From: Pseudomonadota bacterium
GTDB taxonomy: Bacteria > Pseudomonadota > Gammaproteobacteria > Xanthomonadales > Xanthomonadaceae
DNA length: 6,154 nucleotides
Direction of reading: 5' to 3'
Assembly (NCBI GenBank): GCA_023390905.1
Contig: JAEWBY010000092.1
Location: 1-6,154, forward strand
Shown here piece after piece: positions 1 through 5,050 of the stretch. The notes below the pieces were generated by a model. The model saw only the letters and a program-made list of their open reading frames with translations, was not told the DNA's origin and did not search any database. A program made the position numbers and the translations under genes. Position 1 is the first letter of the stretch; every line of letters begins with the position of its first letter.

Positions 1-133
1 CCTAACGGGTGAGGAACATCCCCGACGTTAACCTTGTCGGCAAATGATTGCGCTTGGGCCGCCGGCCGCCGGCAAAGTTGCCTTATTGCAGCGGAGAATT
101 CTTGGCGGCACTAACCCGGGTCAGAGGCGCGTT
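1..133. other. Leading non-coding stretch before first gene
   Basis: An in-frame ATG at 44 would extend the first gene by 30 residues. That extension lacks a convincing ribosome-binding site, has an unremarkable composition, and would bury the hydrophobic N-terminal segment, so I treat it as upstream DNA. A short GC-rich motif, GCCGGC, occurs twice (61-66 and 68-73). I see no convincing promoter or RNA gene. Confidence 0.4.
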
Positions 134-598
134 ATGCTGAGAATGGCGTTGTTGGGCCTCCTCATCCTGTTGAGTGCGGGAGTGCTGTCGGCCATGGAGC
201 TGAGCGCTCCTCCGCGTCGCGCCGCCGCGATGGCCCAGCCGCCTGCCGAACAGAGCGCAGACATTCCCGCTTCGCATGATGCACTGGCGAAGGCCGATCG
301 CCTCGAAGTCGCCGCTGTGAGCGGTGCGATGCCGACGCAGGCGGATTCGGTCGAAAAGCCCGTCGCTCCGCAGGACGTCCATGTCGGTTCGTCCGCGCCG
401 GCATCGGTCATTCGTCAGCGAAACAAACCGAAGCCGATCGCGGCCGCGAGACCTCGCGATCCGAAGCGAAAGGCAATCATCGTCAAGCGAACGTCCAATG
501 TTCAGCGCGCAAAGACGGCCGGCGAAACCGAGCCCTGCCGGCTCAAGGCGTTCGGCGGCCTGCTCAAGGCACTGAATTTGACCGGCTGCGAAATCTGA
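134..598 (+). CDS. Small membrane-anchored protein of unknown function
   Basis: The 154-residue product starts MLRMALLGLLILLSAG, a hydrophobic segment at about residues 4-20 that should be a signal anchor or signal peptide, so the rest is probably periplasmic. The body is rich in Ala, Pro, Lys and Arg and looks disordered. A basic patch (DPKRKAIIVKR) precedes a better-ordered C-terminal tail, CRLKAFGGLLKALNLTGC, with two cysteines 17 residues apart. The ATG at 134 was chosen because AGAGG at 123-127 lies 6 bases upstream and because it puts the hydrophobic segment at the N-terminus. GTT just before and ATG at 143 leave a second possible start. I recognise no named domain. The cysteine-flanked tail resembles tails I have seen in rhizobial hypothetical proteins, but this is memory only. 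It appears monocistronic, with 126 bases to the next start. Confidence 0.65.
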   Translation: MLRMALLGLLILLSAGVLSAMELSAPPRRAAAMAQPPAEQSADIPASHDALAKADRLEVAAVSGAMPTQADSVEKPVAPQDVHVGSSAPASVIRQRNKPKPIAAARPRDPKRKAIIVKRTSNVQRAKTAGETEPCRLKAFGGLLKALNLTGCEI

Positions 599-724
599 GG
601 ACGCCGCGAGCAGTCCAAGCTCGTGCCTGCGTCCTTCAAGAAGCGCTCATGCCACACGCCTCGTCGCCATCTTTCCCTCGGCCGGCGTCTCGCAAATTGT
701 TCGGATCAGCCATATGTTGCCCGC

Positions 725-1747
725 ATGAAGAAGATCGGATTTCTGTCCTTTGGACACTGGACGCCCTCGCCGCAATCGCAGACCCGCTCCGCTGGCGATA
801 CGCTGCTGCAATCGATCGAGCTGGCCGTGGCGGCCGAGCAGTTGGGTGCCGACGGCGCCTATTTCCGCGTGCACCACTTCGCGCGGCAGCTCGCCTCGCC
901 TTTTCCCCTGCTCGCGGCCGTCGGCGCCAGGACCAGCATGATCGAGATCGGCACGGCCGTGATCGACATGCGCTACGAGAATCCGCTCTACATGGTGGAG
1001 GACGCCGGCAGCGCCGACCTCATCGCCGGCGGCCGGCTGCAGCTCGGCATCAGCCGCGGCTCGCCGGAGCAGGTGATCGACGGCTGGCGCTATTTTGGAT
1101 ATCAGCCGGCCGAGGGCCAGAGCGATGCCGACATGGGACGGCGCCACGCCGAAGTGTTTCTCGACCTGCTCCGCGGCGAAGGCTTTGCCGAACCCAACCC
1201 GCGGCCGATGTTCCCCAACCCGCCGGGCCTCTTGCGCCTCGAGCCGCATGCGCAGGGCCTGCGCGAACGCATCTGGTGGGGCGCAGGCTCGAACGCGACC
1301 GCGGTGTGGGCGGCGAAGCTCGGCATGAACCTGCAGAGCTCGACGCTGAAGAACGACGAGACCGGCGAAGCCTTTCATGTGCAGCAGGCCGCGCAGATCC
1401 GCAGCTATCGCGCCGCGTGGAAGGAGGCAGGCCACAGCCGCGAGCCCCGCGTGTCCGTCAGCCGCAGCATCTTTGCGCTGATGAACGATCGCGACCGCGC
1501 CTATTTCGGCGGAGAGCGCGGCGGCGAGGACCAGATCGGCTTCATCGACCCGCAGACCCGGGCGATCTTCGGCCGCTCCTATGCGGGGGAGCCGGATGTG
1601 CTGATCGAGCAGCTCAAGCAGGATGAGGCCATCGCGGAGGCGGACACGCTGCTGTTGACGATTCCGAACCAACTCGGCGTCGACTACTGCGCGCACGCGA
1701 TCGAGGCGATTCTGACCCACGTGGCGCCGGGGCTAGGGTGGCGGTGA
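725..1747 (+). CDS. LLM-class flavin-dependent oxidoreductase
   Basis: This 340-residue protein belongs to the bacterial-luciferase-like monooxygenase family (TIM barrel, Pfam PF00296), which normally uses reduced flavin (FMN or F420) and O2 to oxidise small organic substrates in the cytoplasm. Family features in order are an N-terminal beta strand and loop (KKIGFLSFGHW), the helix with AAEQLGADGAYFRVHH (about residues 37-52), the region around IEIGTAVIDMRYENP, the flavin-phosphate region GRLQLGISRGSPEQV, IWWGAGSNATA in the second half, and the C-terminal DTLLLTIPNQLGVDY. Length is normal and no residue block is missing. I chose ATG 725 because the protein begins with the first family strand there; an upstream GTG at 623 adds an Arg-rich extension unlike the family. 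The Shine-Dalgarno before 725 is weak. The substrate cannot be read from sequence. It ends 16 bases from the convergent regulator gene, with a weak GGCGG/CCGCC hairpin at 1740-1754 and no T-run. Confidence 0.93.
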   Translation: MKKIGFLSFGHWTPSPQSQTRSAGDTLLQSIELAVAAEQLGADGAYFRVHHFARQLASPFPLLAAVGARTSMIEIGTAVIDMRYENPLYMVEDAGSADLIAGGRLQLGISRGSPEQVIDGWRYFGYQPAEGQSDADMGRRHAEVFLDLLRGEGFAEPNPRPMFPNPPGLLRLEPHAQGLRERIWWGAGSNATAVWAAKLGMNLQSSTLKNDETGEAFHVQQAAQIRSYRAAWKEAGHSREPRVSVSRSIFALMNDRDRAYFGGERGGEDQIGFIDPQTRAIFGRSYAGEPDVLIEQLKQDEAIAEADTLLLTIPNQLGVDYCAHAIEAILTHVAPGLGWR

Positions 1748-1763
1748 GGCCGCCGGGCAAACT

Positions 1764-2549
1764 TCACCCTTCGACAGCCTGCTTGCATCGTCTGTAGAAC
1801 TCATCGAGCATGGCCTGCAAGGTCTCAGCATTGGCGATCAGCCGATCCGCTTGCCGGCGACCGCCGGGATCATTGAGCCGATCCCTGATCTGACGGAGTC
1901 GCATGAGCGTGGCGCGCCCCCTTGCGGCCCTCTCCAGCGCAAAATCAAGAGCCTCCAGATTGCGCGCGAGCTTGTCCTCCTGTTCGAGCAGCAAACGGTT
2001 GACCGCGGCCCGCCCACCTCCAGCCAAAACGTCGTCTTTGAGAAGGCCCAGGTAGTAGTCGATGTTTGCGAAACCTACGCGCTCGCCGACTTTCCCACTG
2101 ATATTCAATGGAGCAAACAGGTGGTGAGGCAACCGAGACGCTGAAGCGGTCGAGCCGTTCAGCTCCCCGTCGAACCGCAATTGATCGAGTTTCCTGACCT
2201 GACATGCAAGGACGTAACCGGAGCTCCGGATTGTCTTTATGAATTTCTCCCGTGTCCCGGTTGCTTGGCTGAGCTTGCGACGCAGCCGCGCGACGTGCCC
2301 GTCGATGGATCGATCAAGCGGAGACCAGTCGTGGCCGTTCAGAGCCCGAGAGATATGATCTCGCGACAAAACACTCGGTGCGCTCTCGACGAACAGTCGC
2401 AACAATCGGAATTCGTACTTCGTGAGCTCGATGGGAGCGCCGTTATTCTTCTGCAACAACCATTTTTTGGTATCGAGGGTGCAATCCAGAAAGCCAAACA
2501 CAGCTTCGAAACCCTGAATTGACGTCATATGAGGAATGTAAATCGTCAT
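1764..2549 (-). CDS. Receiver-less OmpR/PhoB-type winged-helix transcription factor
   Basis: The product is 261 residues from ATG 2549. Residues about 17-115 form an OmpR/PhoB winged helix (Trans_reg_C, PF00486): the ELTKYEFRLL helix (41-50), VLSRDHI, the recognition-helix pattern RSIDGHVARLRRKL (80-93), and the wing IKTIRSSGYVL (104-114). In response regulators this domain follows a phosphorylated receiver; here it is near the N-terminus and no receiver, DNA-encoded Asp pocket or membrane segment is present. Residues about 150-261 are strongly helical and charged (NRLLLEQEDKLARNLEAL, MRLRQIRDRLND), suggesting a coiled-coil dimerisation or partner-binding region that I cannot name. Starts are uncertain: TTG 2594 gives 276 residues, ATG 2528 gives 254, and none has a good Shine-Dalgarno. 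I prefer 2549 because its ATG overlaps the stop of a short upstream frame. The divergent gene and the dyad at 2643-2657 are plausible targets. Its N-terminal third is less GC-rich than the flanking genes. Confidence 0.85.
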   Translation of the reverse strand: MTIYIPHMTSIQGFEAVFGFLDCTLDTKKWLLQKNNGAPIELTKYEFRLLRLFVESAPSVLSRDHISRALNGHDWSPLDRSIDGHVARLRRKLSQATGTREKFIKTIRSSGYVLACQVRKLDQLRFDGELNGSTASASRLPHHLFAPLNISGKVGERVGFANIDYYLGLLKDDVLAGGGRAAVNRLLLEQEDKLARNLEALDFALERAARGRATLMRLRQIRDRLNDPGGRRQADRLIANAETLQAMLDEFYRRCKQAVEG

Positions 2550-2602
2550 ATAATCGAGCAAATTTCCGAAATCGAATTGATCGGAATCAAACAAGCCATC
2601 AT
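2546..2602 (-). other. Possible 18-codon leader ORF overlapping regulator start
   Basis: Directly upstream of the regulator, on the same strand, a frame starts with two consecutive ATGs (2602 and 2599) and runs 18 codons, MMACLIPINSISEICSII. Its TGA overlaps the regulator ATG at 2549 as ATGA, the usual arrangement for translational coupling. This could explain why the regulator start lacks a ribosome-binding site. The leader itself has only a weak purine stretch (TTAAGTGAA) upstream. It may be chance; frames of this length are common. Confidence 0.25.
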
Positions 2603-2642
2603 TTCACTTAACCCGGCCACGGCTCACGGCAGTTGACTCGAT

Positions 2643-2657
2643 GGTATCGGCGATACC
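2643..2657. promoter_or_regulatory. Perfect dyad, candidate operator in divergent region
   Basis: GGTATCG, one central G, then CGATACC forms a perfect inverted repeat with 7-base arms. A second dyad is nested in it: ATCGG at 2646-2650 with CCGAT at 2656-2660. It lies between the start of the winged-helix regulator (minus strand) and the small plus-strand gene, where an autoregulatory operator would be expected. Only the symmetry and the position support this. OmpR-type proteins often bind direct repeats instead, so another regulator could own the site. Confidence 0.45.
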
Positions 2658-2697
2658 GATCTGCCCTTCAGGCTCACACTTCTTCACAAAACTCTCG

Positions 2698-2730
2698 TTG
2701 CGCTCCGTCGCGGACGAATAATTTTATCAT
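2698..2730 (+). promoter_or_regulatory. Weak candidate promoter for the 2815 gene
   Basis: TTGCGC at 2698-2703 is followed by an AT-rich patch with TAATTT (2719-2724) and TATCAT (2725-2730). TATCAT matches the sigma-70 -10 consensus at five of six positions, but the spacing from TTGCGC is 21 bases, and TAATTT gives 15, so neither pairing is ideal. The patch stands out from the GC-rich surroundings and lies where a promoter for the small downstream gene is expected. Confidence 0.25.
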
Positions 2731-2814
2731 GCGATCTGGACAGCGTGAGCAGGTCGATTCTCAATGAGCGGAGACGTTGCGGCTGTTGGCACGGCCGGGA
2801 AAAAGCGGAATGCC

Positions 2815-3039
2815 ATGGTGGAAGACACCTGGTACGTGGCTTTCGATGACCCGAACGGTGCGTCGGAAGGTTATTACGTTCGAAATACAAAGACATTTCG
2901 CAGTGAAGAAGAGGCCAGGCAGTTTGCCAGAACTTGCCTGATGAAGGGCTGTAACGTCAGTGCAGGGACGTTGAACCCACATTTCCCGAAGCGGACGATC
3001 GGCTCACCGCAAGTCGAGAATTGGTTGAACTCGGGTTGA
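2815..3039 (+). CDS. Small soluble protein of unknown function
   Basis: From ATG 2815 the product is 74 residues, MVEDTWYVAFDDPNGASE and onward, with no signal peptide or membrane segment, so it should be cytoplasmic. Visible features are an aromatic N-terminal strand (TWYVAFDDP), a YYVRNTKTF strand, a charged helix (SEEEARQFARTCLMKG), and a C-terminal segment ending VENWLNSG. This suggests a compact alpha/beta domain. I recall similar short proteins (TWY...DDP, NTKTF, PKRTI) in rhizobial genomes but no name or function. The start is ambiguous. ATG 2764 adds 17 residues and has AGCAGG 10 bases upstream; ATG 2815 has GCGGA 5 bases upstream and begins at what looks like the conserved core, so I prefer it. 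The gene is divergent from the winged-helix regulator and could be its target, which is inference from position only. Confidence 0.7.
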   Translation: MVEDTWYVAFDDPNGASEGYYVRNTKTFRSEEEARQFARTCLMKGCNVSAGTLNPHFPKRTIGSPQVENWLNSG

Positions 3040-3198
3040 ACCGTCGGCGACAACGCTCCCTTCTCGAACCGTCCAGCTGCAAACGCTTTGCGGTTGAAGG
3101 CGCATGCTGTTCAACGCCCGGAGCGGTAGCATGTTCGCAGCACCCATGCGCAACGTCGTTTGCACATTCAATCAAAACGCGATGGGCGTCGTTGACAT

Positions 3199-3212
3199 TT
3201 GATCTCGATCAA
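3199..3212. promoter_or_regulatory. Perfect FNR/FixK-type operator
   Basis: TTGAT-CTCG-ATCAA is a perfect match to the FNR/FixK half-site consensus TTGAT-N4-ATCAA. In rhizobia, FixK2/FnrN proteins bind this sequence to activate genes under low oxygen. The site is centred about 130 bases before the ATG of the outer-membrane barrel gene, with no other start codon of a credible gene between, so that gene is the likely target. For activation from -41.5 the transcript would start near 3247. The best -10 I can see would place the start near 3258, with the box at about -52. Repression or class I activation remains possible. Confidence 0.7.
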
Positions 3213-3242
3213 GCGTGCGCACAGAGTGAAGCACGTTCGTTG

Positions 3243-3251
3243 TGCTAGAAA
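3243..3251 (+). promoter_or_regulatory. Candidate extended -10 element
   Basis: TGCTAGAAA contains a TG-N extension followed by TAGAAA, which keeps four of six positions of the sigma-70 -10 consensus. It is the best -10-like element between the FixK-type box and the barrel gene and would give a transcript start near 3258 with a leader of about 78 bases. Confidence 0.25.
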
Positions 3252-3297
3252 TGTCACGACATCATTTCGGAATCCTCGATAGGAAATTGCGACGGCG

Positions 3298-3312
3298 AGG
3301 CAATATTTGCCT
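3298..3312. promoter_or_regulatory. Dyad just upstream of the barrel gene's ribosome-binding site
   Basis: AGGCAA-TAT-TTGCCT is a perfect inverted repeat with 6-base arms. It ends 10 bases before the AAGAGGA ribosome-binding site (3323-3329). It could be a repressor operator in DNA or a small hairpin in the leader RNA. Its position inside the probable 5' leader makes a role in tuning expression of the barrel gene plausible. Confidence 0.4.
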
Positions 3313-3335
3313 GCTTCGGTGCAAGAGGATTGACC

Positions 3336-4196
3336 ATGAAGTTCAAGAATACGATTGCAAGCATTGCAGTACTCGGAACGTTCGCTGTTGCCGGCGAGGC
3401 TCTAGCTGCTGATCTCGCGGCGAGGCCATACGTCAAGGCGCCTCCCGCTCCTGTCTTCACGTGGACCGGCGGTTACGTCGGTGGTCAGGTTGGAGCGGGC
3501 TGGGGAACGAGCCAGACCGATGTCGATGTCGGAAATACATTTATCGGCCCCCCGATCAACCAAAACGTCAATCAACTGCTTGCCGGAAATCTCGGCCTGA
3601 GCGTGCCTCTGCCGCAGGTGCAGATGAACGGTTTCCTCGGCGGCCTGCAAGCCGGCTACAACTGGCAGTCGGGTGTGCTGGTGTATGGCGTGGAAGGCGA
3701 CATCATGTGGAGCGGTCTCAAGGGTTACACCGACTGCTTCGTCGTTCTGAAGTGCTCCAATGAAGTAAAGTGGATGGCCGACCTCACGGGCCGGGTTGGC
3801 GTTACGGTGGGTGACCGCGGTCTCGTCTACATCAAGGGCGGTGCGGCTTTTGCGAACGCCAGCGTCGGGATCAATCAATCCGTCGCACTCGCATCAACCC
3901 TTGGTCCGGGGTTTGTCGCGAACGGAGCCATCAACGGGTCGGCCAGCAAGGACATGTTTGGCGGCACCTTGGGAGCTGGCGTCGAGTATGCGTTCATGCC
4001 GGGCTGGTCAGCAAAGCTGGAGTACGACTACTTCGACTTTGGCAAGCAGAGCATGGACGTACCGGTCACCGCAGGCGGAGGTATCGCAATCAACAACGGC
4101 CCAGCTTTTGCCGGAAGCATCGGCATCAGGACGCCGGTCTCGGTCCGCGAGCAATTTCACACGGTCAGGATCGGTGTGAACTATCACTTCAACTGA
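3336..4196 (+). CDS. Outer-membrane beta-barrel protein, Omp25/31-like
   Basis: This 286-residue protein has a signal peptide (KFKNTIASIAVLGTFAVAG, cleavage near ALA-AD at residues 24-25), a Pro/Ala linker (YVKAPPAPVF), then the barrel-entry motif WTGGYVGGQVGAGWG shared by the OmpA-like/Omp25/31 barrels of Rhizobiales (PF13505-type). Later strands show the same alternation: GFLGGLQAGYNWQSG, YGVEGDIMWSG, DLTGRVGVTVGDRGLVYIKGG, GGTLGAGVEYAFMPGWSAKLEYDYFDFG, and the C-terminal strand FHTVRIGVNYHFN. Eight strands are likely. Cys134 and Cys140 sit in one loop and could form a disulfide. The final Phe, normally the last residue for barrel assembly, is followed by one Asn. ATG 3336 was preferred to TTG 3330 because AAGAGGA lies 6 bases before it. 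The role is probably structural or in small-solute passage. The upstream FixK-type box suggests oxygen control, and a strong terminator follows. Confidence 0.92.
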   Translation: MKFKNTIASIAVLGTFAVAGEALAADLAARPYVKAPPAPVFTWTGGYVGGQVGAGWGTSQTDVDVGNTFIGPPINQNVNQLLAGNLGLSVPLPQVQMNGFLGGLQAGYNWQSGVLVYGVEGDIMWSGLKGYTDCFVVLKCSNEVKWMADLTGRVGVTVGDRGLVYIKGGAAFANASVGINQSVALASTLGPGFVANGAINGSASKDMFGGTLGAGVEYAFMPGWSAKLEYDYFDFGKQSMDVPVTAGGGIAINNGPAFAGSIGIRTPVSVREQFHTVRIGVNYHFN

Positions 4197-4239
4197 TCGC
4201 TACAGCTTCGATTCCAGTCTTAGACCTCCAGCAACTCCA

Positions 4240-4266
4240 GCCCCGGCAAACAGCCGGGGCCTTTTT
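4240..4266 (+). terminator. Rho-independent terminator of the barrel gene
   Basis: GCCCCGGC (4240-4247) pairs perfectly with GCCGGGGC (4253-4260) around an AAACA loop, and the stem is followed by C and five T residues (4262-4266). It lies 44 bases after the barrel-gene stop codon. On the minus strand no T-run follows the stem, so it should act only on plus-strand transcripts. Confidence 0.92.
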
Positions 4267-4421
4267 GCGTGAACTGCTGGTTTTGTCGGAACCCGGGGCA
4301 CGCAGGAGTCTCCCGCGAACTAACAGCTTCTTTATCGCTCCGAGCTCCCGGTGTTGTCGCTCGCATGTGGTCAGAATGACCCGCCTCGGTTCTTCCGTTC
4401 CCGAAGCCGGGCACTCCACAT
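4267..4421. other. Non-coding stretch after terminator
   Basis: Between the terminator and the small minus-strand peptide I see no supportable gene. The one symmetrical element is GGTCA-GAA-TGACC (4369-4381), a short dyad of unknown significance. Minus-strand frames across this stretch are Arg/Ser/Cys-rich, overlap the terminator and are not convincing. Confidence 0.4.
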
Positions 4422-4502
4422 TCAGTGCATATGGCCGATGAGATAGATGCCGCCGCCGACGACCAGGATGGCGGGCACGGCCCAGAGAATCAATACAGGC
4501 AT
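4422..4502 (-). CDS. 26-residue single-pass membrane peptide
   Basis: On the minus strand ATG 4502 opens a 26-codon frame ending at TGA 4422-4424. The peptide begins MPVLILWAVPAILVVGGG and ends IYLIGHMH, so nearly all of it is one hydrophobic segment with a polar His-Met-His tail. It should sit in the inner membrane. The start is supported by a long purine-rich ribosome-binding site, GGAGGAGAGG at 4506-4515, only three bases from the ATG at its near end, one of the strongest in the window. Pro at position 10 and a Gly-Gly-Gly at 16-18 may kink the helix or allow helix packing. It is divergent from the DUF1236 gene (132 bases between starts). I recall similar MP..LWAVPA..VVGG peptides in rhizobia but no function. 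It is short enough to be missed by gene callers with a length cutoff. Confidence 0.65.
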   Translation of the reverse strand: MPVLILWAVPAILVVGGGIYLIGHMH

Positions 4503-4634
4503 TTTCCTCTCCTCCAATCAGCTGCTCCCGAACAAGCAGCGGGAAAAACCGGCAAAATATTCGGTCGCGAACGGAACGCGCCGATGCATGGCGAGTTCAT
4601 TGCTGCGCCGCATGCAGCGGCGAGGGAGAACGTG

Positions 4635-4976
4635 ATGAAGAAATTCTTGCTGATGTCAGCCGCCGCTCTGCTCGTGTCGACGAGCGCGATGGCGCAGACC
4701 ACTGTCGTCACCACCACCGGCGCCGGGCATGCTGCCGTACAGATCGAACCGGAGTATCGCACCAAGATCCGCTCCTACGTCACCGAGCACAAGATCCGCC
4801 CGGTCGAGACGCGGGAGAAGATCGTCATCGGTTCGCCGGTGCCGCGCGACGTCGAGCTCGCCGCGGTGCCGAGTGATTGGGGCCCGTCGCTCACCAAGTA
4901 CCGCTACGTCTATTCGGGCAGCCACGTGATGCTGGTCGATCCCGAGACCCGCATGGTCGTCCAGGAGGTGGACTGA
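4635..4976 (+). CDS. Secreted DUF1236-domain protein
   Basis: The product is 113 residues. A signal peptide, KKFLLMSAAALLVSTSAMA, is cleaved after Ala20 (AMA-QTT), leaving a periplasmic domain of about 93 residues. From about residue 38 it matches DUF1236 (PF06823) of Rhizobiales: EPEYRTKIRSYVTEHKIRPV, then the VIGSPVPRDVELAAVPSDWG turn, then YRYVYSGSHVMLVDPETR and the end VVQEVD. DUF1236 proteins are short periplasmic proteins without known activity. ATG 4635 is the start because GAGGGAGAA (4622-4630) is well placed and because the signal peptide begins there; an in-frame upstream extension to 4425 would overlap the divergent peptide and bury the signal. A strong hairpin follows at 4987-5014. 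It is probably monocistronic. Confidence 0.88.
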   Translation: MKKFLLMSAAALLVSTSAMAQTTVVTTTGAGHAAVQIEPEYRTKIRSYVTEHKIRPVETREKIVIGSPVPRDVELAAVPSDWGPSLTKYRYVYSGSHVMLVDPETRMVVQEVD

Positions 4977-4986
4977 CGCCGCCGCG

Positions 4987-5014
4987 CGGCGGGCCGTGGA
5001 GGAGCGGCCCGCCG
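4987..5014 (+). terminator. Strong hairpin after the DUF1236 gene
   Basis: CGGCGGGCCG (4987-4996) and CGGCCCGCCG (5005-5014) form a perfect 10-bp GC-only stem around the 8-base loop TGGAGGAG. It starts 10 bases after the DUF1236 stop codon, where a terminator is expected, but only a short T stretch (GCATTT) follows, so termination may be weak or the hairpin may protect the 3' end. The loop displays GGAGGAG, a Shine-Dalgarno-like sequence. Confidence 0.55.
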
Positions 5015-5050
5015 TGCATTTCAAGTTACTTCAATATCCGGTGGCGCCTG

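Larger units (their letters stand above)
3040..3335. other. Regulatory intergenic region upstream of barrel gene
   Basis: These 296 bases hold no supportable gene. A plus-strand frame at 3021-3248 is Cys- and Ser-rich, starts inside the preceding gene and resembles no protein. GGTTGAAC occurs twice, 11 bases apart, across the upstream stop codon (3023-3030 and 3034-3041). The right half carries the FixK/FNR-type box, a candidate -10 and a leader dyad, listed separately. A consensus-like TTGACA at 3192-3197 overlaps the box flank, but no -10 lies at the right spacing from it. Confidence 0.5.

Noticed and set aside
649..1626. 325-codon plus-strand frame overlapping the oxidoreductase
   Set aside because: Arg/Ala/Pro-rich out-of-frame reading of the same gene with no domain character.
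647..1720. 357-codon minus-strand frame antisense to the oxidoreductase
   Set aside because: Typical shadow frame of GC-rich coding DNA, Arg/Ala/His-rich without family motifs; the plus frame is a full-length recognised enzyme.
1740..1754. GGCGG/CCGCC hairpin at the oxidoreductase stop codon as a bidirectional terminator
   Set aside because: Only a 5-bp stem with no T-run on either strand, and such stems are frequent in GC-rich DNA.
1764..2549. Regulator as a recently acquired or mobile gene because of lower GC at its N-terminus
   Set aside because: No integrase, insertion-sequence ends, tRNA or flanking direct repeats are visible, and base composition alone is weak evidence.
3192..3197. 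TTGACA resembling a perfect -35 element
   Set aside because: No -10-like hexamer lies 16-18 bases downstream (the sequence there is GC-rich), and it overlaps the flank of the FixK-type box.
3131..3202. 23-codon plus-strand frame (MFAAPMRNVV...) ending in the FixK-type box
   Set aside because: No good ribosome-binding site and no distinctive composition; the stretch is better explained as regulatory DNA.
3402..3878. 158-codon minus-strand frame inside the barrel gene
   Set aside because: No ribosome-binding site or family motif; it shadows a convincing signal-peptide barrel protein.
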